This document shows, piece by piece, positions 1 through 9,243 of a stretch of 19,064 nucleotides of DNA; position 1 is the stretch's first letter; each line of letters starts with the position of its first letter. The notes beneath the pieces are model-generated. The model saw only the letters and a list, made by a program, of their open reading frames with translations, was not told where the DNA came from and made no database searches. The position numbers and the translations under genes were made by a program. The DNA comes from an uncultured Lachnospiraceae bacterium. GTDB taxonomy: Bacteria; Bacillota; Clostridia; Lachnospirales; Lachnospiraceae. The stretch lies in contig CACZTA010000231.1 in NCBI GenBank assembly GCA_902783935.1, positions 1-19,064 on the forward strand, in the 5' to 3' direction.

Positions 1-1587
1 ATTCAGGAAGATCTCCGCGACAGCTTTCTGTTCTTCAGCGTCTGAGAAACCCGCGAGTATGCCGGCTTCACTGACCTGTCCGGTTTCAAGCTGTGAAAAA
101 AGAATCTCCGCGGCCTTCCGGCAGACCCTGTCCTGAAAATCTTCGGGACTGATCAGCCCGCTGACCTCGTCGTAGACTGACGGTTTTGCAGCCAGCCAGT
201 ACAGAAGAAGCTTCTCGGCTGCCAGTTCCCCGTCAGACGGTTTCGTTTTTTCTATTCCCGATCTGGGCGGGCGGTACGTTTCAGCCGGCGTTCCGTATCT
301 GGCCGCGCTCCGGACCAGCTTCCGCATGCCTTCTTTCTGTATGGAAAACCTGGCGCATACTGCCTCAAGATAGTTCTCCCGCTCCAGTTCATCCGTAAAC
401 TGCATAAGCCTTGACGCGCATGTCCTCTGGAATTTCGTCCAGGCCGCGGGATCATCTCTTTTTACGGATGCGGCCTCCCGCACAAGTTCAAAGAGAAATG
501 CATTATCCGCCCGGGCGATGCGTTCCTCCATTGCAGCGCTGCCTTCCGAACGGATGCACTCGTCAGGATCCTTATACGGGGAGAGGTCCGCCACTCTCAC
601 GCCGAGACCGGCTTTCCTCAGGATCGGGATCGCGCGGAGCGCCGCCGTCCTGCCTGCTTCGTCACTGTCATAGATCAGACAGACCTCCGAGGTGTATCTT
701 CCGAGAAGGGACGCCTGCTCTTCGGTGAGCGCAGTCCCGAGCGAGGCACAGGCATTTGTAAAGCCGGCCTGATGCAGGGTAATGACATCCATGTACCCTT
801 CACAGAGAATCAGGTACGGGCGCCTCGTCGAACGCGCGTAATGAAGGGCATAGAGGTTTTTTCTCTTGTTGAAGAGAAAGCTCTCCGGCGAGTTCAGGTA
901 TTTCGGCTTTCCGTCCCCCATGACCCTGCCCCCGAAACCGATCACACGTCCCCGTATATCGGTGATCGGGAACATGACCCGGTTCCAGAACCTGTCACCC
1001 GGACCTTTCTTTTCATCAAAATAGAAAAGGCCGGTCTCCCGCAGGAGATCATCCGGATAAGATTGTCTTTTCAGATATCTGTAGAGCGAATCCCCGTACT
1101 GGTCCGCATATCCGAGGCCGAAGTGACGGATCGTTTTTTCATCAAGTCCCCGCTCTTTCAGATAGAGAAGGCCGCGGCACGGCCGGTCACGTTCCGCAGT
1201 CAGCCGGTAATAGTAAAATGCAGCTGCCTGCCTGTAAACAGCCAGCAGATTCTGTTTTTTCTCCGAAGCCGCCTTTTCTTCAGGCGAAACAGCTTCCTCA
1301 GGGAGCGTCATGCCCGCTCTGTCAGCCAGATACCGCAGCGCCTCTGTAAATGAATACTTGTAATAATCCATCAGGAAGGTGATGACATTGCCCCCGGCAT
1401 GGCATCCGAAACAGTAATACACCTGTTTCCGTTCGCTCACACTGAACGAAGGAGTCTTCTCATGGTGGAACGGGCAGAGGCCGAGATAATCGCTTCCGGA
1501 TCTTTTCAGGCTGACAACTTCTCCGATCACATCAACAATATTGTTTTTTGCGAGCAGTTCCTGTCTGATTTCTTCCGAATACCGCAT
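1..1587 (-). CDS. dnaG: DNA primase DnaG (3' end cut off by the window edge)
   Basis: Primase that makes RNA primers at the replication fork with the DnaB-type helicase. The reading frame is open from 1587 to base 1 (529 codons). Seen in order: an N-terminal CHCC zinc-binding domain (C38-P-F-H41 and C59-F-G-C62), the RNA polymerase-like core, then Toprim motifs EGYMD with E263 and YDSD with D307/D309, followed by the family-typical KDPDE at about 339-343. Full-length homologues are about 590-600 residues, so I infer that some 60-70 residues of the C-terminal helicase-interaction domain lie outside. I chose the ATG at 1587 because the protein then begins MRYSEEI, like other primases, with GGAG 12 nt upstream. 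An in-frame ATG at 1605 would overlap the dgt end and has a poorer site. It starts 2 nt after the dgt stop, so the two are probably translationally coupled. A sigma-factor gene often follows dnaG in Firmicutes but is not visible here. Confidence 0.97.
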   Translation of the reverse strand, partial: MRYSEEIRQELLAKNNIVDVIGEVVSLKRSGSDYLGLCPFHHEKTPSFSVSERKQVYYCFGCHAGGNVITFLMDYYKYSFTEALRYLADRAGMTLPEEAVSPEEKAASEKKQNLLAVYRQAAAFYYYRLTAERDRPCRGLLYLKERGLDEKTIRHFGLGYADQYGDSLYRYLKRQSYPDDLLRETGLFYFDEKKGPGDRFWNRVMFPITDIRGRVIGFGGRVMGDGKPKYLNSPESFLFNKRKNLYALHYARSTRRPYLILCEGYMDVITLHQAGFTNACASLGTALTEEQASLLGRYTSEVCLIYDSDEAGRTAALRAIPILRKAGLGVRVADLSPYKDPDECIRSEGSAAMEERIARADNAFLFELVREAASVKRDDPAAWTKFQRTCASRLMQFTDELERENYLEAVCARFSIQKEGMRKLVRSAARYGTPAETYRPPRSGIEKTKPSDGELAAEKLLLYWLAAKPSVYDEVSGLISPEDFQDRVCRKAAEILFSQLETGQVSEAGILAGFSDAEEQKAVAEIFLN

Positions 1588-1589
1588 CT

Positions 1590-2597
1590 TCAGTAAACAC
1601 TCCATGATCTCGGAATGAACAGTTCTTCAAACCTGGCCTTTGAATACTGGTCTGTCATGCCGGATATATAGTCGCAGACAACTCTTGAAACCGGTTCCCC
1701 GTTCCGGATCATCTCCATATATTCCTCCGCCATCTTTTCCGGGAACCGCATATAATACTCATACATCTGTTCGAGCATGGAGACAGCCCTGACCTCTTCG
1801 CTCTTTGCGACCGGATTCGAATACAGGTGCTCAAACATAAAATCACGGAGCTCCTTCATGGCGGAACTGATTTCTTCGGACATGACCACCTCGTCCCTGC
1901 CGCGGGAAGACCGGACAATATCATGGATAAACGTGTTCAGCCGTTCCCTGGTCGACCGCCCGAGAAGCTCTCTCAGATGCGGAGGTATATCTGACTCGGA
2001 CAGGATCTTTGCCCGCTCGGCGTCATCCATATCGTGATGAATGTAAGAGATCTTGTCGCACAGTCTGACCGCCTGGCCTTCAAGTGTGGAAGGGTGCCGC
2101 GATGTCCCGTGATTCAGGATGCCGTCAAGCACCTCCCGCGTCAGGTTCAGTCCCCTGCCGTCTTTTTCGAGGACCTGTGCGACACGGACGCTCTGCTCAT
2201 AGTGACGGAACCCCTCCGGCGCCACCGCATTCAGCGCACGCTCTCCTGCATGTCCGAAAGGGGTGTGGCCGAGATCATGGCCCAGTGCGACCGCCTCAAC
2301 GAGGTCTTCATTCAGCCGCAGGCAGCGCGCGACTGTCCGTGATGTCTGGCTCACTTCCAGCGTGTGCATCATCCTGGTCCGGTAATGGTCTCCCTGCGGA
2401 GACAGAAACACCTGAGTTTTATCTTTCAGCCTGCGGAATGATTTACAATGCACAATCCTGTCGCGGTCGCGCATGAAACAGGTCCGGATATCACAGGGCT
2501 CCTCCGGGACGATTCTTCCCAGAGAAGAACCGGACATACATGCCCATCTGCTGAGCGTTTTCCGTTCATTCAGTTCCAGTTCTTCCCTGATCAGCAT
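1590..2597 (-). CDS. dgt: dGTPase-like HD-domain deoxynucleoside triphosphate triphosphohydrolase
   Basis: Member of the dGTP triphosphohydrolase family, which cleaves dNTPs to deoxynucleoside plus triphosphate and affects dNTP pools. The 335-aa protein carries the HD metal site: H78 in MMHTLEV, H107-D108 in LGHDLGHTPFGH, and D181 in CDKISYIHHD. The short length and lack of insertions match the Firmicutes dGTPase-like subfamily rather than the longer E. coli Dgt. Substrate preference in that subfamily is variable and cannot be read from sequence. The ATG at 2597 is preceded by a run of six Gs about 7 nt upstream instead of a classical GGAGG, and a 14-codon ORF (2591-2635) overlaps its start, so initiation may rely on coupling. 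It directly precedes dnaG, a conserved clostridial arrangement. No convincing promoter was seen between it and gdhA. Confidence 0.93.
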   Translation of the reverse strand: MLIREELELNERKTLSRWACMSGSSLGRIVPEEPCDIRTCFMRDRDRIVHCKSFRRLKDKTQVFLSPQGDHYRTRMMHTLEVSQTSRTVARCLRLNEDLVEAVALGHDLGHTPFGHAGERALNAVAPEGFRHYEQSVRVAQVLEKDGRGLNLTREVLDGILNHGTSRHPSTLEGQAVRLCDKISYIHHDMDDAERAKILSESDIPPHLRELLGRSTRERLNTFIHDIVRSSRGRDEVVMSEEISSAMKELRDFMFEHLYSNPVAKSEEVRAVSMLEQMYEYYMRFPEKMAEEYMEMIRNGEPVSRVVCDYISGMTDQYSKARFEELFIPRSWSVY

Positions 2598-2635
2598 CGG
2601 ACAGCCCCCCGTTTTCTATAATCATTATTCCGCAT
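2591..2635 (-). other. possible 14-codon leader ORF overlapping the dgt start
   Basis: An ATG at 2633-2635 opens a 14-residue frame (MRNNDYRKRGAVRC) ending in a TGA at 2591-2593, a few bases inside dgt and in another frame. GGAGAGG lies immediately upstream of the ATG, which is too close for an ideal ribosome-binding site. The dgt start itself has only a G-run, so terminating ribosomes could re-initiate at dgt. A frame this short arises easily by chance; conservation is the only useful test. Confidence 0.2.
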
Positions 2636-2686
2636 CCTCTCCGGATTTCCTTTTTCCTCCGTGAGAAATATTTTTTTACATAATAG

Positions 2687-2717
2687 CTGCCCGCCTTCCG
2701 ACGGGGAAGACGGGCAG
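2687..2717 (-). other. stem-loop downstream of gdhA (terminator-like, weak U-tract)
   Basis: The arms CTGCCCG (2687-2693) and CGGGCAG (2711-2717) pair, and after one C/A mismatch CTTCC (2695-2699) pairs with GGAAG (2705-2709), giving 12 bp around a 5-nt loop. It lies 33 nt past the gdhA stop. On the minus strand the hairpin is followed by CTATTATGT and then an A-run, not the U-run of a classical intrinsic terminator. It may end gdhA transcription weakly or protect its 3' end. Confidence 0.6.
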
Positions 2718-2749
2718 ACTGCATTCCTGTATTATTCGTTTTTTACTGA

Positions 2750-4159
<1,410 letters not shown>

Positions 4160-4231
4160 TAGTTTTTTTGTATTATTTTTCGTACACTATCGTGATACAG
4201 CGATAAACGAAAAAAGTTTATGTTTCCGGTA

Positions 4232-4261
4232 CTGTCATCTTTCCTCGCGGAAATATGACAG
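4232..4261 (-). terminator. stem-loop spanning the stop codon of the second permease gene
   Basis: Minus strand: CTGTCAT, one mismatch, TTTCC, loop GCGA, GGAAA, ATGACAG, giving a 12-bp stem with one internal mismatch. The permease TGA stop (4235-4237) is in the 3' arm. A run of six Ts follows only about 15-20 nt downstream, so this is not a textbook intrinsic terminator. It is still the likeliest 3' boundary of the importer operon before the gdhA promoter. Confidence 0.45.
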
Positions 4262-5215
4262 TCCGAGACTTGCGGGAGGCTGGTTTTCCGGTTTGTTCCG
4301 TTTGCTCGTCAGCACGAGTACGATGATCGTAACCAGGTAGGGAAGCATTTTGACCAGCTCCTGATTTGCCCTGGAAAGACCCGGAATATAAATGTAAAGA
4401 ATATACAGCGCACCGAAAAGAAGTGCGCCCCAGATCGCATTTGCAGGATTCCAGAGTGCCAGGATGACCAGTGCAACGGCCAGCCATCCGCGGTCGCCGA
4501 AGCCGTTATTGGACCAGGTTCCGCCAAGATAGTCCATGACGAAATAGAGGCCGCCAAGTCCGGCGATCATGCTGCCGCACAGCGTCGCAACATACTTATA
4601 CCGGTTGACGTTTATTCCGGCCGCATCTGCAGTTGCCGGGCTCTCACCCACTGCCACGAGATGCAGGCCTGTGCGGGTCCTCAGGATCACAAGCGTGACG
4701 ATCACAGATATGATAATGGCGAGATATGTCAGGATCCCGTAATTAAAGAGGATCTTTCCCACAAACGGGATCCCGGACAGAACCGGAATTTTCGCGCGGT
4801 AGGCAGAAGCCGTGGATGCGACCGAAATCTGGCCGACACCGCCGGCTATCTTCGAGATGGAACCGCCGAAGAAATTTGCAAAACCTGTTCCGAATGTTGT
4901 GAGTGCAAGACCGACGACATTCTGGTTCGCACGGAGTGTGACGGTCAGGACGCTGTAAATCAGCCCGCCCAGGAAACTGGCCGCGAGACAGGTCAGCATC
5001 GAAACGAGCAGCCCCATGGCGGGACTCGGACTTGCAGTTCCTTTCTCATAGAAGAAAGCGCCCATCAGGCCGGCGATGCCGCCCATATACATGATTCCCG
5101 GAATCCCGAGGTTCAGGTTTCCGGATTTTTCCGTCACAATTTCGCCTGTCGCACCGAAAAGGATTGTTATCCCCTGTCCGATAGCACCCTGTATAAATGC
5201 CAAGAGTACGTTCAT
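4235..5215 (-). CDS. BMP-type nucleoside ABC importer, second permease (NupQ/YufQ-like)
   Basis: Inner-membrane permease of the BPD_transp_2 family and one half of the heterodimeric channel of a nucleoside importer like Bacillus subtilis NupNOPQ. The 326-aa protein is strongly hydrophobic with roughly eight to nine membrane segments. Near the N-terminus it carries the family motif EKSGNLNLGIPGIMYMGG, and mid-protein VAVGESPATADAAGINV, the cytoplasmic loop expected to contact the ATPase. The frame can be extended upstream to 5251, but I chose the ATG at 5215: it has GGAGG 9 nt upstream, starts MNVLLAFIQGAI as paralogues do, and lies 4 nt after the stop of the partner permease. It is the last gene of the importer operon. 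Nucleoside, rather than sugar, as substrate is inferred from the BMP-family binding protein in the same operon. Confidence 0.92.
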   Translation of the reverse strand: MNVLLAFIQGAIGQGITILFGATGEIVTEKSGNLNLGIPGIMYMGGIAGLMGAFFYEKGTASPSPAMGLLVSMLTCLAASFLGGLIYSVLTVTLRANQNVVGLALTTFGTGFANFFGGSISKIAGGVGQISVASTASAYRAKIPVLSGIPFVGKILFNYGILTYLAIIISVIVTLVILRTRTGLHLVAVGESPATADAAGINVNRYKYVATLCGSMIAGLGGLYFVMDYLGGTWSNNGFGDRGWLAVALVILALWNPANAIWGALLFGALYILYIYIPGLSRANQELVKMLPYLVTIIVLVLTSKRNKPENQPPASLGLSYFREER

Positions 5216-5219
5216 TCCG

Positions 5220-6326
5220 TCAGTCCTCCTTTCTCTCGCGGTAGACGACAAGTGAATAATTCACGAAGAATTCACAGCCGATCAGGAAAAACAGCAGGAT
5301 GCCCGTAATGATGGATGAAGCATTTTCATTGAGACCGAACTGGGTCGCAATCTGGATGGAGCCCTGCTGCATAAAGACCAGAAAAACGGATACGATGATC
5401 ATGGTCAGGGGATTGAACTTCGACATCCATGCGACGATGATCGCGGTAAAACCGCGGCCGCCTGCCGTACTCGTCGAGATCGTGTGGCTTGCGCCCGAAA
5501 CAATGATGGCCCCGGCAAGTCCGCAGATGGCGCCGGAAATCATCATCGTACGGATGATGACCTTCCTGACGTTAATCCCCGCATAGCGCGCTGTATTGGC
5601 GCTCTCACCGACAACGGCCAGCTCATACCCCTGCCTGGTATATTTCATATAAACCGTCATGACAACAGTGACGATGACGACGATCAGCACATTCAGGAAG
5701 TAATCCATCCCGAATACTTTCGGGAACCATCCGGCTTTTGTCGCGGGATTAATGACGCCGACGGTATTGGATCCCTTCGGGTTCTCCCAGTAGACAATGA
5801 AATACGTAATGAGCTGCATGGCCGTATAATTCATCATCAGAGTAAACAGGGTCTCATTTGTATTAAAGTGCGCCTTGAAGATCGCGGGGATCAGGCCCCA
5901 GATCATGCCCGCTGCAAGGCTCGAAACGATAATCAGCGGCAGGATGGCAGACTTCGGCAGTTTATCACCCAGGTAAATCATTATCGCGGCAGTTGCTGCA
6001 CCGCCCATCAGGATCTGGCCCTCTGCGCCGATATTCCAGAAGCGCATGCGGTACGCCGGTACCAGGCCGACAGCGATAATAAGAAGCAGGACGCTCTCTC
6101 TCACCGTCACCCATGCTCTTCTCTTTGTCCCGATCGCGCCGTCGATAATGCCGGAGTACACTTCGGCCGGGTTCTGCCGCGTAATCAGGTAAATCACAAC
6201 CGCACAGACAATCAGGGAAAGAAGGACAGCGATCAGCCGGATGCCCCATTCCTTCGGTTTGGAGATCGTGTCCCGCTTGATCATATGAATGACAAGTCTG
6301 TCCTTCTGTTTATGTGATCCGTTCAT
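5220..6326 (-). CDS. BMP-type nucleoside ABC importer, first permease (NupP/YufP-like)
   Basis: Second half of the membrane channel. The 368-aa protein has an N-terminal cytoplasmic tail of about 28 residues, then eight or more hydrophobic segments typical of BPD_transp_2 permeases. Recognisable signatures are FWNIGAEGQILMGG, a relative of the NLG..G motif in the partner, and LAVVGESANTARYAGINV, the ATPase-facing loop. The ATG at 6324-6326 overlaps the TGA of the ATPase gene (ATGA) and is preceded by AGGAGG at 7 nt, so start and translational coupling are well supported. A later ATG at residue 15 lacks a ribosome-binding site. Co-occurrence of two unequal permeases, one double ATPase and a BMP lipoprotein-family binding protein is the standard architecture of purine nucleoside importers. 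Confidence 0.93.
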   Translation of the reverse strand: MNGSHKQKDRLVIHMIKRDTISKPKEWGIRLIAVLLSLIVCAVVIYLITRQNPAEVYSGIIDGAIGTKRRAWVTVRESVLLLIIAVGLVPAYRMRFWNIGAEGQILMGGAATAAIMIYLGDKLPKSAILPLIIVSSLAAGMIWGLIPAIFKAHFNTNETLFTLMMNYTAMQLITYFIVYWENPKGSNTVGVINPATKAGWFPKVFGMDYFLNVLIVVIVTVVMTVYMKYTRQGYELAVVGESANTARYAGINVRKVIIRTMMISGAICGLAGAIIVSGASHTISTSTAGGRGFTAIIVAWMSKFNPLTMIIVSVFLVFMQQGSIQIATQFGLNENASSIITGILLFFLIGCEFFVNYSLVVYRERKED

Positions 6327-7861
6327 CAGGCTTCCTCCTTTCCTCCGGTCATCAGAATTCCCAGTTCCTCTTTTGTGGACGTCCTCGCATCCACAATCCC
6401 GCTTATCCTTCCGCCCGCCAGGACCAGGATCCGGTCACACAGGTCCAGCAGGACATCGAGATCTTCCCCGACGCAAAGTACAGCGCTGCCTTTCTTTTTC
6501 TGATCATTCAGCAGATTGTAGATCGCGTAGGATGAGTTGATATCAAGTCCCCTCACGGGATAGGCGACCATCAGGACCTTCGGCCCGGAAGCGATCTCAC
6601 GGCCTACCAGCACCTTCTGCACATTGCCTCCGGAGAGCCGCCTGACCGGTGTCGTCAGCCCGGGAGTCACAACTTCGAGCTTATCGACGACCCTCTGCGC
6701 GAGTTCCCTCGGGGTTTTTCTGTCGGTAAAAACAGGGTTGTCGCCCTTATTATAGCTTCGCAGCATCATGTTATCCGTGATGTCCATGGAGGCGACAAGG
6801 CCCATCCCGAGTCTGTCTTCCGGCACGAATGCCATCCGGATCCCCATTTGCAGGACTTCATCTGCTTTCTTGTCCTCAAGGGTAATGCAGCTGCCGGGTT
6901 CCGGATAAAACTTGATCTCGCCGCTCTCCATTTCCTGCAGGCGGGCGATTGATTCCAGCAGCTCCTTCTGTCCGTTGCCGGAAATGCCGGCGATGCCGAG
7001 AATTTCACCGGTATTGGCCGTAAACGTGATGTCGCTCAGGACATTTCTCGTTCCGTCGGCACTCTTCACGTTCAGACCCTTTACTTCGAGGCACGGCCGG
7101 ACATCGACCGGTTCCGTCCTGTCGATATCCAGCGTCACTTTTTCGCCGACCATCATCTCCGTCAGGGATTCCGCCGTCGCATCACAGGTATCGACCGTAC
7201 CGATGTACCTGCCCTTCCGGAGGACGCTGACGCGGTCGGATATTTCAAGCACCTCATTAAGCTTATGCGTAATGATGATGATGGATTTTCCTGCTTTCTT
7301 CATGTTCCTGAGAACATCAAAAAGTTTTTCCGTCTCCTGCGGCGTAAGCACCGCAGTCGGTTCATCCAGGATCAGAATGTCAGCTCCCCTGTAGAGAACC
7401 TTGACGATTTCAACCGTCTGCTTCTGGGAAACCGACATGGTATAGATTTTTCTGTCCGGTTCCAGGTCAAAACCGTAGCGGTTAGTGAGCTCTTCTATAC
7501 TGGCGCGGATCGCCTTCATGTCCAGATGGTTCGGCCCTTTAAGTCCCAGAATAATATTCTGGGCGGCTGTCATGATCTCGATCAGTTTAAAATGCTGGTG
7601 GATCATGCCGATTTTAAGGTCAAACGCGTCCTTCGGAGAACGGATCAGCGCCTCCTGTCCGTTGACGATAATTTGTCCTTCATCCGGGAAATAGATACCG
7701 GACAGCATATTCATAAGCGTCGTCTTTCCGCTGCCGTTTTCGCCGAGAATGGCAAGGATCTCTCCTTTTCTCAGGTTCAGGCTGACATTATCGTTCGCAA
7801 TCACCTTCTCGCCGAAGCGCTTTGTGACATTTTTTAACTCTATTGCATACTCCTGTGCCAC
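6326..7861 (-). CDS. BMP-type nucleoside ABC importer, double-domain ATPase (NupO/YufO-like)
   Basis: Cytoplasmic ATPase energising nucleoside uptake; 511 aa with two fused nucleotide-binding domains, the usual RbsA/YufO length. Domain 1 is intact for hydrolysis: Walker A GENGSGKT (40-47), Walker B ILILDEP with D166/E167, and H-loop H199. Its signature is MSVSQKQ instead of the common LSVGQQQ. Domain 2 (from about 255) has the degenerate Walker A GISGNGQK, a good LSGGNVQK signature, and a divergent Walker B region reading MVAYPVRGLD. A degenerate second domain is common in this family, so probably only one ATP site is fully catalytic. The start codon is GTG at 7861, with AAAGGAG 6 nt upstream; the ATG two bases further is out of frame. 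A 12-bp hairpin separates it from the binding-protein gene, suggesting lower expression than that gene. Confidence 0.95.
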   Translation of the reverse strand: MAQEYAIELKNVTKRFGEKVIANDNVSLNLRKGEILAILGENGSGKTTLMNMLSGIYFPDEGQIIVNGQEALIRSPKDAFDLKIGMIHQHFKLIEIMTAAQNIILGLKGPNHLDMKAIRASIEELTNRYGFDLEPDRKIYTMSVSQKQTVEIVKVLYRGADILILDEPTAVLTPQETEKLFDVLRNMKKAGKSIIIITHKLNEVLEISDRVSVLRKGRYIGTVDTCDATAESLTEMMVGEKVTLDIDRTEPVDVRPCLEVKGLNVKSADGTRNVLSDITFTANTGEILGIAGISGNGQKELLESIARLQEMESGEIKFYPEPGSCITLEDKKADEVLQMGIRMAFVPEDRLGMGLVASMDITDNMMLRSYNKGDNPVFTDRKTPRELAQRVVDKLEVVTPGLTTPVRRLSGGNVQKVLVGREIASGPKVLMVAYPVRGLDINSSYAIYNLLNDQKKKGSAVLCVGEDLDVLLDLCDRILVLAGGRISGIVDARTSTKEELGILMTGGKEEA

Positions 7862-7894
7862 ATTCTTCTCCTTTACCGTCCACTATAACAGCAA

Positions 7895-7922
7895 TTACGC
7901 AACCGGATGGCCGGTTGCGTAA
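7895..7922 (-). other. 12-bp perfect stem-loop between binding-protein and ATPase genes
   Basis: TTACGCAACCGG (7895-7906) and CCGGTTGCGTAA (7911-7922) are exact reverse complements around a 4-nt loop. On the minus strand it lies about 34 nt after the binding-protein stop and is followed by TTGCTGTTATAG, so there is no proper U-tract. This is the position where ABC importer operons commonly carry an element that makes the binding-protein mRNA more abundant than the permease mRNA, by partial termination or by blocking 3' exonucleases. That role is an inference. Confidence 0.75.
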
Positions 7923-7955
7923 CTGAACATCATTCTTCCGCGCCTGATTCACTCA

Positions 7956-9152
7956 TTATTCCTGAGAATCAATGCCGTCAATTGTCATGGCAAATGCCGG
8001 CGCACTTCTGAATTCGGATTCATGGAAATATCCGTCAGAAACATAATCTGCATATTGAGCAAAATCTCCGCCTTCTTCAATTGCTTCTTCGAGCGTCTTT
8101 CCGCCGTCTACCGTGAAAGTAGAGGTATCATAGACCTTGAGTTCGCCGGATTTGATCTGTTCTTCCACTTCCGCAAGCTTTTCTGTCGTACCCGGTGCAG
8201 CTGCCTTCTCATTGACCGGGAAGATGTAGCAGGAGCCGTCAATCAGACCTTTGCACCAGTCAACGGGGATCTCTGTTCCGTCAATGATGCACTGGACTGC
8301 TTCCGTGTAATACGGGCCCCAGCTGTTGCTCGGGCTTGTGATTGCAACGTCCGGAGCAACAGCGGTCATGTCGATATTATAGCCGACACACGGTACGCCG
8401 AGTTCCTGGCAGGCAGACGGAGCGCCGGTTGTATCAGCATGCTGGGAGATGAGGACGCAGTTGTCGGAGATCAGCTTCTTCGCTGTTTCCTGCTCTTTCG
8501 CCATATCGGCCCAGCTCTGTGTATACTGGACTTCCATCGTGGCGGTCGGGCAGACGGACTTGGCGCCGAGGTAGAAGGATGAGAAACCGGAAATCACTTC
8601 CGCATACGGGAAAGCGCCGACATAGCCGATCTTGGCCTCGTCTTCCTTGATATCGCCGTTTTCAATCATCTCATTCAGCTTCATGCCTGCAGCAACACCG
8701 GCAACATATCTTGCTTCATGGATGGCCGTGAAATAGTTATGGACATTTGTCGAACCTGCTTCCGTATAGGCAGCAGCCTGAGTGCCCGTTGCATGTGCAA
8801 ACTGGATATCATCATACTCTGCAGCAGCCTGGAACAGATAGCTCTCATGTCCGAAGCTTGTTGCAAAGATGATATTGCAGCCTGATTCCGCGAGGTCGAC
8901 AGCAGCATCGTAGCAGGATTCATCTTCGGGGATCTGAGTCTTCTCAATGATCTGGTCATCAGAAAGTCCGAGGGCTTCCTTCATTTCCTGGATGCCCTTC
9001 ATATGAGAAGCGGTATATCCTTCGTTCTCATCACCGACATAAATCACGCCGACTTTGACTTCAGAAACATCCACTGCCTGGACGGCAGCTGCACTGAACA
9101 TGGATACTGCCATAGCGGCACTCAGTGTAAGGCTTATGAATTTTCTGTTCAT
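7956..9152 (-). CDS. BMP-family nucleoside-binding protein of an ABC importer
   Basis: Extracytoplasmic substrate-binding protein of the basic membrane protein (BMP, PF02608) family, which includes B. subtilis NupN and Treponema PnrA and binds purine nucleosides. The 398-aa protein has a clear Sec signal (MNRKF, a hydrophobic core, AVQA about residue 26). The mature part opens VKVGVIYVGDENEGYTASHMKGI and contains FATSFGHE and GYNIDM, in line with the family fold. No Cys stands at the end of the signal, so the expected lipobox is absent, which is odd for a Gram-positive binding protein. The open frame extends upstream to 9233, but the ATG at 9152 has AGGAGG 6 nt away and gives the signal peptide at the true N-terminus. 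It is first in the importer operon, with its own promoter 50-80 nt upstream. The ligand is inferred from family only. Confidence 0.92.
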   Translation of the reverse strand: MNRKFISLTLSAAMAVSMFSAAAVQAVDVSEVKVGVIYVGDENEGYTASHMKGIQEMKEALGLSDDQIIEKTQIPEDESCYDAAVDLAESGCNIIFATSFGHESYLFQAAAEYDDIQFAHATGTQAAAYTEAGSTNVHNYFTAIHEARYVAGVAAGMKLNEMIENGDIKEDEAKIGYVGAFPYAEVISGFSSFYLGAKSVCPTATMEVQYTQSWADMAKEQETAKKLISDNCVLISQHADTTGAPSACQELGVPCVGYNIDMTAVAPDVAITSPSNSWGPYYTEAVQCIIDGTEIPVDWCKGLIDGSCYIFPVNEKAAAPGTTEKLAEVEEQIKSGELKVYDTSTFTVDGGKTLEEAIEEGGDFAQYADYVSDGYFHESEFRSAPAFAMTIDGIDSQE

Positions 9153-9203
9153 ATTCTCCTCCTTTGACTCTGTTAAGCGATAAAATGAAAATCTGACAGA
9201 AAT

Positions 9204-9232
9204 ATTATAGACCACATATTCGGAAAAGTCCA
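9204..9232 (-). promoter_or_regulatory. promoter of the nucleoside importer operon
   Basis: Minus strand TGGACT (9227-9232, 4/6 match to TTGACA), 17-nt spacer, perfect TATAAT (9204-9209). The predicted start near 9197 gives a leader of about 45 nt to the ATG at 9152. That is too short for a purine riboswitch, so any purine control would need a protein operator. Confidence 0.65.
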
Positions 9233-9243
9233 CCTGACAATCA

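Noticed and set aside
772..1353. 193-codon plus-strand open frame
   Set aside because: It lies wholly opposite dnaG, whose zinc and Toprim motifs are intact. No ribosome-binding site or recognisable protein; a shadow frame.
5484..6317. 277-codon plus-strand open frame
   Set aside because: Antisense to the first permease gene; composition (His, Asp, Arg rich) is that of a reverse-complemented membrane protein gene.
9153..9243. Purine riboswitch ahead of the nucleoside importer
   Set aside because: The predicted leader is only about 45 nt and there is too little room between the alaA stop and the start codon for the three-way junction.
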